Source: Pseudeuparius sepicola
Taxonomy: Eukaryota > Arthropoda > Insecta > Coleoptera > Anthribidae
Length of the DNA stretch: 64,000 nucleotides
Reading direction: 5' to 3'
Assembly (NCBI GenBank): GCA_963920635.1
Contig: OY987298.1
Coordinates: forward strand, 68,035,949-68,099,948
Every line of letters begins with the position of its first letter. The first letter of the stretch is position 1. The translations under genes were made by a program, and so were the position numbers. Below are positions 10,840 to 23,000 of the stretch, one piece after another. The notes below the pieces were generated by a model. It searched no databases. It saw only the letters and a list, made by a program, of their open reading frames with translations, and was not told where the DNA came from.

Positions 10840-11589
10840 TACAGGGTGATTTTTTTTATGATCAGTATGGGTATCTCGGAAACTAGCAGAGATAGAAGGG
10901 AGGTTAAATGGGTAAAGAATTGCAGTTTTGTGGGCCCAATTTAATGCGCCTTGTGGCTTTAAGATATTTTGAAAAAACTAAATTTTGGCAATTTATTCTA
11001 ATCCATCTAGCTTCTTTGTTTCTGATTTTAGGTAAAAAGTGTAAATACCAAAGTTGGAAGGATTTGTGTCCCCAATGCGGTTATCATGTCCTACTTTCTG
11101 CGACAGCTGTCATTTTCGAGATATGATACAAACTTGTGTTTTTTTTAATGGAAAGTATAGTTGGCCATGGTCTCAAAAAATCAGGAATTTTTAGAGCTTT
11201 CCAACGATATAATACTTGATATGATTGTTCAGAAAAATAGCGGGATTAACAATGGTTTCCATTTAAAAGAACACAAGCTTGTGTCATATCTCGAAAATGG
11301 AAGCTCTTCGCGGGAAGCGGGAAGTTCTTCACATTGGGGACATAATTCCCTCCAACTTTGGTATTTACACTTTTTATTTAAAATTAGAAACAAAGAAGCT
11401 AGGTGGATTAGGATAAATCGTCAAAATTTCGTTTTTTCAAAATTTCTGGTAAGCCATGACTTTTTCAAAAATCCACAAGATGCGTTAAATTCGGCCCCCA
11501 AAACTGCAATTATTTCCCCATTTAACCTTCTTTCTATCTCCGCTAGTTTCCGAGATCCCCATACTGATCATAAAAAAACTCACCCTGTA
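10840..11589. mobile_element. Long-TIR TACAGGGTG element, 750 bp
   Basis: The left end TACAGGGTGA and right end CACCCTGTA enclose arms that pair over most of the element (GATCAGTATGGGTATCTCGG with CCGAGATCCCCATACTGATC; CATCTAGCTTCTTTGTTTC with the reverse copy near 11390). Two open frames at 10908-11126 and 11161-11661 lie on opposite arms of the palindrome and show no domain. Confidence 0.8.
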
Positions 11590-12485
11590 TATTTGATCCA
11601 TCTGATATTCAACCTTGAAACTTTAAATTTTGCACTTTTGATGACGTTGTTTCGAAAATGAAACATTTGTGTGTGTACCTTATACCATTGACTGAAATTA
11701 CTGAAATATTCGGTCGATGCTTATACGAAATGAGACATTTTAGTTTAGCGGTGCGGTTGAAAGAAATTTTTCGTTCGCATTGATTTTGAAATGTGGTGCA
11801 TCCGAATTGATTCACCTATATACCTTAGCAATGAAAAAAAAAACCTTTATATCTTAGCAACGAAATGAGATATTTTAGTTCCGTGAAAAAAGCTGGTAAA
11901 GCTTGTTGAAGACTTTATTCGTACTGACCTTGCAAAGTGATGCATCCGGATTGTCCTTCAATTTGAAGCAAATTATGTGCTATCAATAAATTTTGAAAAA
12001 TCCACAGTGTTTTAGTTATCACACTTCGAAGTTGGCAGTGCATAGTGCATGAATGCACAAAATCTGTACTTAGTAGATAATCCTAAGATTATCCAAAACT
12101 AAAAACGAGAAACTAATTTTCTGAGGAGTTCCTACAACTATTCTAATATCTCACTGTTTTGTCATTTCAAACACAATGGTCAAAGAGGGGCTAAGGCAAT
12201 AGTTTGTTAATAAAAAACTTTTTTATTTTTTATTTTTAATTAAATTAATTAAAGAAATTTAGGAAGACAACCTTATTATTATAGAGGTGACAGCAAAACA
12301 CAATTAATTAATAAAACTATTTAGACAGTTTCTAACATTGAGTTCCTTTTGTTTCTCTCGTCATTTATGATATTTTCTTATACATAAAGTACCTACACCT
12401 ACAAAAAATGGGTATGAATTGCAAAATTTTAAGTTTTAGTGTCGAATGATAATGTATTTTCTAAACAACGTATTTTTAGGTTTAG
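11590..12485. repeat. Spacer containing a diverged ~135-bp direct repeat
   Basis: Blocks at 11727 and 11862 share GAAATGAGA(C/T)ATTTTAGTT, then a CGTNCTGA/CGCATTGA-like segment, then TGATGCATCCGGATTG-like sequence. The rest (about 12000-12480) is AT-rich with nothing recognised. Confidence 0.5.
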
Positions 12486-12870
12486 TAGTACCTACCACCG
12501 CGATTTTCTTGCTTATTTTGTGCCTAAATGGGCATCCATTGACAACTTTTCGCACAATACTAAAAAAAACTCAAAACGACAAAAATTCTCATGCCTTCAA
12601 GAGAGCCAAAGGCTCTGTGTAATTTTCTGAAACTATCTGAGCACCCAGTTGCATAAAGCTTCTCAGTGCCATACATTTTCAATGTACAAATTTTCTTCCA
12701 TCTCCTAAAACATGCTACAATATATGAATAGTTTCGCCCAATTTGAGTTTTTTATATTGGGCATGACAAGTTGGCCCTGGATGCTAATTTCCTTTTCAGC
12801 GATGCTATACCATGTTTTTGTTTCTTTTTATGGTACACAAAATGAGCCAGAAAATCGCAGTGGTAGAAAT
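12486..12870. repeat. Imperfect inverted repeat
   Basis: The left arm CTACCACCGCGATTTTCT (about 12491) pairs with AGAAAATCGCAGTGGTAG (about 12850-12867). TTTTGTGCCTAAATGGGCATCCA pairs in part with the region 12778-12845. Arms are about 60-95 bp with indels. Termini not determined. Confidence 0.55.
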
Positions 12871-12923
12871 CATCCTGTATACTCGTAAAGATAATACATA
12901 TAGATTTCAAAAATATAAAACTA

Positions 12924-13445
12924 TACCGGGTGTCCCAGAATATGTGGGCAATCTCCCGGATTTATACAGGGAACGTTAAAATAACATGACAAGTTCCTAT
13001 AAAAAAAATTCCCAGAGGGCCCCCCTTGAATGTTGAAGCTAACAGGTGTTTTAGGGCACGTTTCGCCAATTTCAACTCAAACGGTTGATTTTTTCGTTAT
13101 GAAACAAGAGTACCTCTTTGTTGCAGAATGAAAGGATGTACTAAAATAAAACTAAACTAAAACCAAAATGATAACCTCAAAAAAGTTACGAGCTATAACA
13201 CGATCCAAAAATAGTGCAAGTGGCGCCCTCTGTGAGATACGTAAAAATTGATCTTTCAGCTTATTCTCCATCGCCTAAAACACAGCAGTGCCAAATTTCA
13301 GTTCAGCAGTTTGATTATTTTGGGAGATATTGCCATAATTTAATTTAAAAAAGAACTTAACCACACTCTATCTCCGTAGGGGGGCCTGGAAATTTTTTTT
13401 ATAGGAAATCCGGGAGATTGCCCACATATTCTGGAACACCCTGTA
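12924..13445. mobile_element. TACAGGGTG-type element, 522 bp
   Basis: The left end TACCGGGTGTCCCAGAATAT pairs with the right end ATATTCTGGAACACCCTGTA, and the arms extend through CAATCTCCCGGATTT. No coding content. Together with the next two elements it forms a run separated by 29 bp and 0 bp. Confidence 0.8.
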
Positions 13446-13474
13446 TCGGCATTCAATAAAAAAACACATGTTTA

Positions 13475-14804
13475 TACAGGGTGACCGTATTTCGAGTCTT
13501 TGCATGGGGATCTTGGTTATCTTAAGAGATACGAGGTCGGTTAAATTGGGGCGGAATTTGATGCCGAGTAACATGGTAAAAAAAAATTTTGGCTGGCCCT
13601 TCTCGTTTTGAAAATAATGCGAAGAAACTGAAAATTGTCGTTTTCGTTTTTATTTTTTTAAACGAAAACGAATGGCGCTGGACATTTGTAAGTTAAACAT
13701 TATTAAGGAACTTTTTTACAATGACCTCGCATTTTTTTTCTCGCCTCCCTGGACAAAGATATGACAATCAACTTTTATTTTTCTTATGGGCGCCATATTG
13801 GATTTTTCAATTTTTGAAAAGAGGACTTTTTCTGGTTAAAATTATATGTCACACATTATGCTTTACTTTGTTTTTCTTGCTGCAATATCAAATTAATCGT
13901 TTTTGCATAGAGTGCCTTGGAAACATAAGCCCCATAATGTTTGACGTTTTTGCATAGAATGCCTTGGAAACATAAGCCCCTATAACGTTTGATAGTTTAG
14001 TACAATTTTAAGTGTCACGGATACTTTATTTTACTGAAAAAATGTCATTTTCACATGAAGAAAAGCGTGACATGATTCAAATTTATTATTCCTCAAATAT
14101 AAATGACGTCGAAGGGATATTGGACGAGCCATAAACAATTTAAGGAAACGTGCTGCATTGTGCCTTGAGGAACAAGGAGGACAAATTGAACATTTATTGT
14201 AAAACAGGCTTGTCTACTCATCTAGATTTTTGTTGTTATCTTGTGTTTCCAGTTTGACTCTTTAGTGTTAATGTGTTACCTATATGGCAAATGACGAATA
14301 AATAACAAGGTCTCAGATCATACTCTCGTGATACGTTTATGATTTATTTAATCAATAAATTTAACATTAACTGAATTTTTTCAATGGGTAACTAGGCTTA
14401 TGTTTCCAAGGCACTCTATGCAAAAACGATTAATTTGATATTACGGCAAGAAAAACAAAGTAAAGCATGTGTGACATATCATTTTACCCAGAAAAAAATA
14501 CTCTTTTCAAAAATTGAAAAATCCAATATGGCGCCCATAATTTGGATTCTTTGTAAAAAAGTGCCTTAATAATGTTTAACTTAGAAATGTCCAGCACCAT
14601 TCGCTTTCGTTTAAAAAAATAAAAACGAAAACGACAATTTTCAGTTTTTTCGTATTATTTTCAAAACGAAAAGTGCCAGCCAAAATTTCTTTTTACCATG
14701 TTACTCGGCATCAAATTCCGCAACTTTGCCCCAATTTAACCGACCTCGTATCTCTTAAGTTAACCAAGATCCCCATGCATAGACTCGAAATACGGTCACC
14801 CTAT
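13475..14804. mobile_element. Long-TIR element retaining transposase end fragments
   Basis: The left end TACAGGGTGACCGTATTTCG pairs with CGAAATACGGTCACCCTATA, and the arms run for about 400-500 bp, including a CGTTTTCGTTTTTATTTTTTT block and the phrase GCCTTGGAAACATAAGCC with its partner near 14395-14412. The unpaired centre (about 13990-14390) holds the transposase fragments listed separately. This is what an internally deleted copy of a larger autonomous element would look like. Confidence 0.85.
14042..14202 (+). pseudogene. Fused N- and C-terminal remnants of a mariner-like transposase
   Basis: From an ATG at 14042 the frame reads MSFSHEEKRDMIQIYYSSN and stops at 14132. This matches the start of the helix-turn-helix region (DUF4817-type) that opens many insect mariner-like transposases. 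Immediately afterwards, in another frame, 14137-14202 reads KRAALCLEEQGGQIEHLL and stops. This resembles the conserved C-terminal tail of the same transposase type; the copies at 55720 and 36203 end HFEYVL and HFEHLI. The whole catalytic middle is missing. The fragment is too short to act and identifies the parent family only. Confidence 0.7.
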
Positions 14805-15859
14805 ACAGGGTGGTTCACTTTTATGTGGTAGGACTTTAACATTAGATAGAAAAAGATAATCTAAAATGAAAATTTTATATCAACATATATCGGGGAAAGC
14901 TTAGTTTCCGAGATACAGGGCGTTGCAGTGTTGGAAAAAATATGAAGTATTTTTTACACTGTCCGAACCAGTAGAGATATTTAAACCAAATTTGATGTGT
15001 AGTACCACCTTTTTGACTACGATATTTAGTGATAATATGAAGGTCCTGAAATAACCAGTGGTGGAGTTATGGGTTTTCACTATCACTAAATTTAAAAAGT
15101 AATTAGTACGGACCTGTCTCACATCAACGTAAATTTTTTTTTTGTAAAGTTCTTTCAATTCTCTACAAAAAGTGTATCTTGACATTTTTTTGTATCTGCC
15201 ACGGTTGTGTAGTAAATAAATTATTTCGTATCCATCTCAGCCTTTTTTGCCTAAAAATGTGTTTTCTAAGATTATTGATAAATATCGCAAATAACAGAAA
15301 TTAATTATGGAACACTTATCGGATTCAGCTATCTTATTTTTAATTTTATGGAAACAATTTTAAAAATAAACTGGCACTTGGTTTGAGGTACATTACCTAC
15401 TTTATTATCATTTTAACATTTTTATCAAATCTGTATTATTTCTTAATAATTTTTATAATTCTAAATTTGTAGAATTCTAAATTATACCACGACGAGTAAA
15501 ACATGATTCTTCCGCCCATAAAATGTTATTTAAAAATTGTCTTATTTCCTTTGACTACAAAATCCATCGGCAAAATACTAATGTCCTTTCTGCATCGCCG
15601 TACTGGTGAAGATAAGTGTGCCATGGAAAAGAAAATCTTATTGACAGTTAATAATACAATAATCTGTCATCCAGTAGATGAACGTAGCAGCGCCGCAGTT
15701 TGTCTTTGTTAATAATTAAAATGCCGTTCCAATTTACAAATGAAGAGCAGGCTGACATCCATTTCTGCTATGGAGTTGCAAATGGGAACTCTGCGGAAGC
15801 AGCCCGAGAATACCGGAGGCGATTTCCAAATAGGCGCCATCAGAATGGGTCACACTGTA
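14805..15859. mobile_element. TACAGGGTG element with two-site left end and transposase N-terminus
   Basis: The left end TACAGGGTGGTTCAC begins directly at the last base of the previous element, making the joint CACCCTATACAGGGTG. A second same-direction copy (AGATACAGGGCG, motif start 14914) lies 109 bp in. AACCAAATTTGATGTG near 14990 and CCAGTGGTGGAGTTATGG near 15055 follow. The right end is weak (CACACTGTA ending at 15859) and interrupts the reading frame described next. Confidence 0.65.
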
Positions 15860-15876
15860 TAGGTACCTATAGGTTG
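15721..15876 (+). pseudogene. Transposase N-terminal fragment (DUF4817-type HTH)
   Basis: The ATG frame reads MPFQFTNEEQADIHFCYGVA, then AEAAREYRRRFPNRRHQNG, and then enters the repeat end and stops at 15874-15876. The pattern of an acidic-basic start, a conserved YG near residue 18 and a YRRRFPNR-like segment is the N-terminal helix-turn-helix of insect mariner-like transposases. Only about 45 residues survive, so the fragment cannot be catalytic. Confidence 0.65.
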
Positions 15877-17304
15877 TGATAACTGAAAACTGTCTTCACA
15901 GTGACCAAGTCGAAAAAGATTCTTAAATAGGGTCGTGGGGCGAGAAAAATCGCGATGGGAAGCGAGAGGAAGGTCGGCCTAAAGATTTAACCCTTTTTCG
16001 GATTTTCATAGAGGAAATTTCGAGATATTCAGCTTTTTTCCGCGAGAAATCGGATTGTTTTTAGGTACCTACGTGTCGTTCTCTACGTCTACCTTAAAAA
16101 TTATTGCGAAAATGTCGCGATATTCCAGAAATTGCCTATTTTTGTCGATCCGTAGCGAAGTTATTCCGGCTCGGGACTCTGGGGCCGGCGTCGTTATACC
16201 TTCCCCCGAGTCATCACGTGAGGTTCCGACGCCCGGTGCCCCCAAAAAATCGTTAATATGAAAAAAAAACGCGATATCCAAGAGTGGTTCCGTAGGCATA
16301 CCTATCACCACAAAATATATAGGTTAAGAAATGCGGCGTCAATGCTTTTGCCTGGCAACACCGCTGACAGGAGGCAGAACGGTCAGCGCCACCTTACCGG
16401 GTTGGATGAACCTTGGTTGGAATTTCTGTAAGGAATTCTGCGGGGGGCGGGAGGGGCAAAGGGGGAGAAGCGGGAAATTTGAACTGGGATCTCCCACTGG
16501 GATATTAAATTACTTTTAATTATTGCTTTATTTCAAAAAAAGAGCGCATAATGTGATATATTCCGCCATGTTATGTGTTCCTTTTCAGAAATAAAACAAT
16601 TAAAAGGACTATAGGGATATATTAAAGCTTTTTCGTTTTTTTGTATATATTTAAAACAAAAACCATTTTAAATATAAAACAAAAACCAAAGAAACATATC
16701 AGGAAAGTATAATAATAATAATTCTCGCCCTCACAATACTCCAATCTAGGAGTATTGTAGGGGGAGGGGTGGCAATTACTATTATTTAGAACTATTGTTG
16801 TCACCACCACCAATAAAACAATATACAAAAACTTAATTAATAGAAACAAAATAAAAATTAACTCCTATTTAGAAAATAAATATCACAGGTCCTTGGTCTT
16901 CTTTCAGTCTGGATAAATCACAGATGAAAAGTCTTGGTCATTGTTAACATTCCCAGTCTACCGAACTTGGTTCGGCAATCGGGGTCGGGAAACATGTAAT
17001 AAAGATAAAATCGATTAGTAAGTTCCTTATCAGCAGATCGCAATAGCTACAAGTAAGGGAAGCAAATATGTTAGATAGGAAGTAATGAAAACAGTTACGA
17101 ATTTTTAAACTTCTTGAGTTTTTTAGTATGACCCTCACTAATTCGCTTCGTACCCTTTTTCTCCCTGATATACTTAAAAATAGTTAATCTCACACATTAC
17201 TTATTAATGAATAAAGTGATTTGACCTATTGTAGATGATGCTGAAGTAACTCCGGCCATGTTTGAGACTCTTCGGGGACACGCCGCCTGCGGTGTCTTCT
17301 ACTC
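15877..17304. other. Mixed-composition region, no gene recognised
   Basis: 15890-16500 is clearly more GC-rich than its surroundings (for example GGGGCGGGAGGGGCAAAGGGG near 16441) and has open frames on both strands without a recognisable domain. A small hairpin ACAATACTCC...GGAGTATTGT lies at about 16733-16759. 16860-17300 is AT-rich with nothing recognised. Confidence 0.35.
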
Positions 17305-17917
17305 TCAAATTAAGTTGCCTCCATTCTCCGTTTCAACAGTTTCCATTGTATCTAAAATAAAAAAAAGGTGTTATTTTTTACTATCGATAGTACCTATATC
17401 TTTAAATCAAACAGAAAACTACTACTGGAGTTAAACAATGACAAACACATTAAAACACAGAAAATAATAACTGCTGAAAAACCACGACTACTAAGTAGAC
17501 GGGGCTTTCAGTACGAGTCATTTTAGCAGTCGAACCAAACTGGTTCGACTATGCTTTTACTGACTATTGTTATTAATCTAGTGGTAATAACATAGACAAG
17601 AAGAAACAACAGGAATAAAGGGAATAAATATAACTTGTAACAGTGTCTCTAAAAATAGCCCCCTAACCATACTTTTCACACTGCCTATTCATATTTGGAA
17701 TATTCCTCGAATAACACATTGATAATAATTCGGGAAGAACTATTATCAAATCATTAATAAATAATAACATATTTAACTTACCTTGTTCGAGATTGTTGAT
17801 ATATTTTTTTACTAAAACTTCAAAATTTGCAAATTCATCGATCGCCAAGGCGTCTGATCCGGCGATTTTATTGGTCCAACCCTCCAACCCGTAATGTATA
17901 GGCAACCCGTTTAACAT
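17305..17917 (-). CDS. Candidate two-exon small gene, unrecognised
   Basis: Exon 1 (17782-17917) starts with ATG at 17917 and encodes 45 residues, including HYGLEGWTNKIAGSDALAID and EFANFEVLVKKYINNLEQ. It ends at a good donor (CAAG/GTAAGTTA). Exon 2 (17305-17351) follows an acceptor with a T-rich tract (TTTTTTTTTATTTTAG). The phases match (phase 1), giving a short acidic tail (TMETVETENGG) and a TGA. The predicted protein is 60 residues, with no signal peptide or membrane segment. Against it: the protein is very short and matches no family I know. A longer 3' exon in another frame is possible. Confidence 0.35.
17515..17566. repeat. Small hairpin in the candidate intron
   Basis: AGTCGAACCAAACTGGTTCGACT is a near-perfect stem at about 17528-17549, extended by imperfectly paired flanks (AGTCATTTTAGC with GCTTTTACTGACT). 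Confidence 0.55.
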
Positions 17918-18140
17918 AGGGTCGCGTTCAGAGCGAATATAGCTCACTTTTTGCTACCTTCGATCATACCCTTTGGCCTTCACAACCCGACGTAATGGCC
18001 GACCTGTGTTGCCAATGCGCCGGACACAGTTGCATACCCCTGCCTATCACCTGAAAAGGTCAATGACTAAATGAAGGATTCTGGTTGATTTTCTAATAAC
18101 TTTATTTTTAGAGAAGTATTTAGATAGGTTAGGTAGTTAC
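17918..18140. other. Upstream region of the candidate gene
   Basis: This stretch is slightly GC-richer than its surroundings and contains CGGACACAG and CCTTTGGCC. It could hold the promoter and 5' leader of the minus-strand candidate gene, but no TATA box or initiator can be assigned. Confidence 0.25.
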
Positions 18141-18399
18141 CTTGGTACCTATTTAATCTTGGGAGACAACGAAAAGGGCATTTTATATGAATGCGGCGTC
18201 ACCGTCTTATACAAAATAAGGTATTTTGTGACAATCAATGCATGCTGTGTACCAAATTTCGTTTCAATATCTTTAACAGTTGGAAAAATAAAAAATAAAA
18301 CGTTTTTGGATAAAAAGTCATACGTCATACCACAAAATAGTTATATTTTTTGGTTTTCTATCACCTGTTGAAGTGTCCTAGAAAAACCGAATCACCCTG
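18141..18399. repeat. Solo right end of a TACAGGGTG-type element
   Basis: The segment ends in GAATCACCCTGTATA at 18384-18399 and contains ACCAAATTTCGTTTCAAT (about 18250), as in other members. No matching left end was found, so the element appears truncated. Confidence 0.45.
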
Positions 18400-19137
18400 T
18401 ATAATAAATAATAAATGTATTATAATAATTATTATAAGATTATAATAAGGAGCACAAAATAAATATTTATATATAGGTATAAGGAGTAACTAGGTAGGAA
18501 TAATTCAGCCACAGAATACCGTGAATACAGCTCGTGCGCAACCAACAATGCAAGCAGCTGAGGTCATCGGTTCGCACCCCCCACCTTGCGACGGAACAGG
18601 CTCTCCCGGATCCGGATTGACAAACAGCTGACTAGTTTGGCAAGGGTCAGCGTAGTGTCGCGTAGAGAACCTGTGTCCTGTGTGCTTTGTACCTTGCTTT
18701 GTCTTTGAAGACAATAGACGTTTTTCCAATAATGCATAATAAAACGGGACTGAGGAACTTTAGACAGAGTGCGGTTATATAGCGAAGGTCGTCCTTATTG
18801 CTAGGTGCAGTGCATCGATACAGGTAAAACTAGTTATCCAACTAATAAGTGTGCTTATCGGGTGCCATTTTGTCCGAATGGCTAATAATAAAAGTTAAAT
18901 AAAAGTATTGTCCCAGATTGTCAGTTTGTATGGGGCCTCTTTAAAGCTCGAATATTGTTAAAAATTTGTGTTTGTTATCGAAACTTGTTGGAATATTGCG
19001 TAATTTTTTAATTAAGTATATATAGAACTTATAATCATTGTTTTTTTTTTGTTTTTAATAGACTACTAAAGGCCTTTACTCGGGCGTTCCACTTTTTATA
19101 TCAAATATTATTTATGATTGGATAGGTATTTTATATA
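18400..19137. other. Spacer, nothing recognised
   Basis: A-rich sequence, then 18500-18730 with higher GC. The motif GGTTCGCACCCC near 18570 resembles a tRNA B-box, but no matching A-box or cloverleaf could be fitted. A minus-strand frame there has no recognisable domain. Confidence 0.3.
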
Positions 19138-20002
19138 TACAGTGACCGGCAGAAAGTTGGACACAAATGGAAAACTTTTTTATTATTAATTTCTCAGAAA
19201 ATTTTATTCTTGATAAAAGTTGGTGCATCATTTCAAACTCAAGACGCACATACCAAAATTTAAATATCTCTTTTTGGATACGAGATAGATTTAAAAATGT
19301 CAAAATAGCTCAAGAGTAAAGTACCCTTATTTTTTAAAATACGGTAAAAAGTTACTTACAAAAGTTATTTGCAATCAAAAGTGTATGTCAGATTTAAAGT
19401 CACAGCCACCTAGTAAAAAAAAAAAGAAATTTAACTTTTTTGTATTTTTTTCGATCACCTTGTGTATTACAAAAAAACAAAATACCGCAAGCGCAACTTA
19501 TCATGGGATAACACATGAATTTGCTATTTAACTTTAATTTTGTTTGATTAGCAGCAAGAAATTTAAATTAATCGAAATCAGAGGTTAAAAATATTAAATT
19601 TTTGTGTCCATTGACTAAAATAAGTAGTTTTTTTGACAAATTTAAATGAAAAGAGTAACTAAAAATAAATTTGCTTAGAGGTACCTATCGAACAAAATAC
19701 GAGATATAATAGGATCATGGCCTCCTACGATTTACGGCTCTCTTCGCGTCCTTTCTGGCCTGCTCATTGAAGTAGATGGTGCCACCAGGCGTACCAATTT
19801 CAAGATAGCCACCAAAGTCATTTTTGGTCATTTGTCAATTGACCGCGTTTGACTTCGAATTTTTCATAACCTAAAATTTGAGCGTCCTTCGTCTTGCATC
19901 TATCTAAAATTATATTCAATTTATCAATAACATAATTAATTATATGTATCAAACTGCTATGAGATAAACAAGCCGACAGTTATGAGAATCGATAATCTGT
20001 GA

Positions 20003-23000
20003 TTAAAAAGGATAGCCGATAACCGCAAATCTATTGTTGTGTTTACGAACTCCGAAGGCATGGGTCCGTGAGTGACTCCGTTTTCTCCGGTCTTCCGAAT
20101 CGACGTTTAGGACCTCGATTGTCTTCCGAAAAGAAGAGGAACTTTTATTATGGATCTTCATGCTTAATGAGTGATGTTGACCATGATTGACCAGTGCTTC
20201 AAAACTTATGATATGATCACACTAAAATAGTGAAAACCTACCTGAAAACTAAGCAGTTGCAAACAAAAATAATATCTGACTTATTGCAATGTGCTTCTTG
20301 AGTATTCTTGATGGAATATGGAGTTCCTTGCTGATAGAATGTTGAAGTAGGTATTTTATGTGTGAGTAATATCTGAGGTATTATAGTTGTTTAAACCAGA
20401 ATGTTGTCAAAAGTAAGATGCCAAACTTTTATAGGTCATATTGAATCAACAGTCAACAATCTACGTGAAATCTGTGTAGGAAAAATCATCAGATTCTTGA
20501 TGTACGGATGGACTGAAAGATTGACGTACTTATGAAATTTTTGTTACGATGCACAAACCTAAATTGCCAGTAATGTATAGCCAAACAACAAAAATTACTG
20601 TTCCCCTTGGTGTGGGAAATATATTAGTTTGTACATAATATATTGTTGATTACCTGTGATGATGATGTATCTAAAATTTGATTGGGAGAAGCGGGAATGA
20701 CAAGACTCATTATTCCTTCTTGAAAAATGTCAGGACTATGAACAGCAGGCTATAAATATATATATATTTACTATCAATATACTTTTATTTTGTATTTATT
20801 TGATTACAATAAAATGTAGGACTTTTTTTGCATTTTTTCCTGGGTTTTGATTGGATCGGGAAGATGTTTTAGTACCTACTCACCCAAGATCATTGCAGTG
20901 AAAAAGGTTTGCTTTTAAAAAGTAAGAAATATATATTTCCTACATACTTTTCAAAAGTGGGTGATGTATAGAACTTTCTGTAATTACTGGAAAAAGTCAC
21001 AATGATTAAATAGCAGCTAGTGGTAGTTGGTTAAAAAACTTTACATTCAAAATGATGTGAAGAGGTCACGGTCAGAATGGTTGAAGGAAAAAAAAAACAT
21101 TTTATGCAATATTTTTTTGATACATTACCTGCGATGGCCATAGATTCGACACTTTAGGAGATTTTGGAATATCAGGACTATAGGTTACAAGGGTCATTTC
21201 TCTGCAGGAGCTATTGGGATGCTGGACAGTGGTAGGCTATTATAAACACAAAACATACTTTTAATATGAATTATTTATTCAACTAAAAAATCATCCCAAC
21301 CAGCAAATTGGTTTTATAATTTCAATAAGTAGTATTATATTAGAGTTATGGAGAACGAGAACACTATTTTGTTGCCTGCAACCATTGAGTGAAGGATATA
21401 TGTTATATACCCTATATAAATATATATCCTTTACTCAATGCTGCAACTATGTAGACTTCTACATTTACAATGTTTATATGACAAAATTATAAAATTGCTT
21501 ATAAATCAATAAAGACATTATAGAAACGTTTCCATGATTATGTATAAAATATTTCAACTGTATAATGAAATTGTTTCATAGGTTTGGAACGAATTGTTAG
21601 AAGTGTTCTTTATCGCTTTATAAAACAGTTGTTTAAGCCCGGTTCTGGCGATGCAACAATATATCGGGCATCTTTTTGTTGCTGCAACTCTATTGCATGT
21701 GTGTTCACATTTGAGGTATTTAGTGCAAGAGTGGCCCAACTCAAAAAAATGCTTATTGTGTTAATAGTACAAGCTGCATGGATTTTTATTAATCTGTCAT
21801 ATGCAATAACGGCCTATGTCCTCTAAGATGCCTCTAGATGGCGCATATAATGTTACTTTGGCATATTGCAATATGATCATATCAGTTAGTACAAAAATGG
21901 CCCAACATTTGCGAATCAATGACTTAGTTCGAATGTTTTGCGCAATAGCGGCCTATCTTTTAATAAGGAGTTTTTTTTTAAGCTTTTCTGAACGTCGACT
22001 TAGATGTGCTTTACATCAAAAAGGTCAAGCTGACACCCTTTCTAAGCATAAGATGGGGAAGAAGGCTCCGAATAATAAGACAAGCAAAGAAAAAATTGAA
22101 TCTGTCATTTTTTTTTTCGAGTTTCCCAAGGTATCAGTCCCATTATTCAAAAAAGAAAAATCCTGACCTTTGCTACAGTTTGTTTAGCGAATGTTCGGCC
22201 CTACGTCACAACTCCCGCCCTTGTCTTACTCATAACTATACGACGGATATCGGTTGTATATTCACCCAATTAGTTGAACGAAGAGGCAGTGGTTGAGATA
22301 TAAATTTATTATTACAAATAATCGAATAACGAATGAGTTTATTTTATACATACATCGACATTTCCAAACGAAATACAAACACTTTTGTATCCAACAAGCA
22401 AGAAAATTAAAGCAACAAAGTATAGCAGTTTAACAAGATTTATTAGCGTATGTCCCACCATATTTACATTATTTTTATAAAAACCTAAGGGTGAAAAATT
22501 CAGTTCGTGAGGTAAAAAATAATTACGACGATGTGCTTCACTCTGTCGAAGATTCTTAACAAAGAGTTGACTAAAAAATATAAATAATGAGGCACTAACA
22601 AACTGTTTATGTACCTACTTGTTTATTGTTGCCTTGTTTCTTGCTTGCGATGTTGGAGAAAGTGTTTTACTTTTAGGGTTAGGTTTATGTTTTTTATAAA
22701 CTTACTGTGAAAATAAATGTAGTGCACAAATACTTACACTTTATTTGTGCAAAAGCAGCCCACCAATTTTTTTTTCAAAAATTTATAAACTTAATTTTCA
22801 TTGAAGTTATACTAAATTAAATATTTTAAAATAACATAAAATCTAATTTTATTATATAAACTGCAACATAAAAATAGGGGGCGGTCAAAATCATGAAATA
22901 TAAATGGCGTTTTTCTCAAAACTATGTTTTAACTTTTGCACTAAACGCCTCATTTAATAGTTGCATCCATTGCAGCAATTTTCTAGTAACAAACTATTAC

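Noticed and set aside
10908..11661. Two plus-strand genes
   Set aside because: Both frames lie on the two arms of one inverted repeat and have no domain.
18520..18600. tRNA or tRNA-derived SINE
   Set aside because: Only a B-box-like GGTTCGCACCCC is visible; no A-box at the right distance and no cloverleaf could be drawn.
20242..20350. Additional THAP exon ending at TTTTCAG/GTAGG
   Set aside because: The phase-0 frame contains a stop (TAA) shortly before the donor; skipping it gives a fully consistent five-exon gene.
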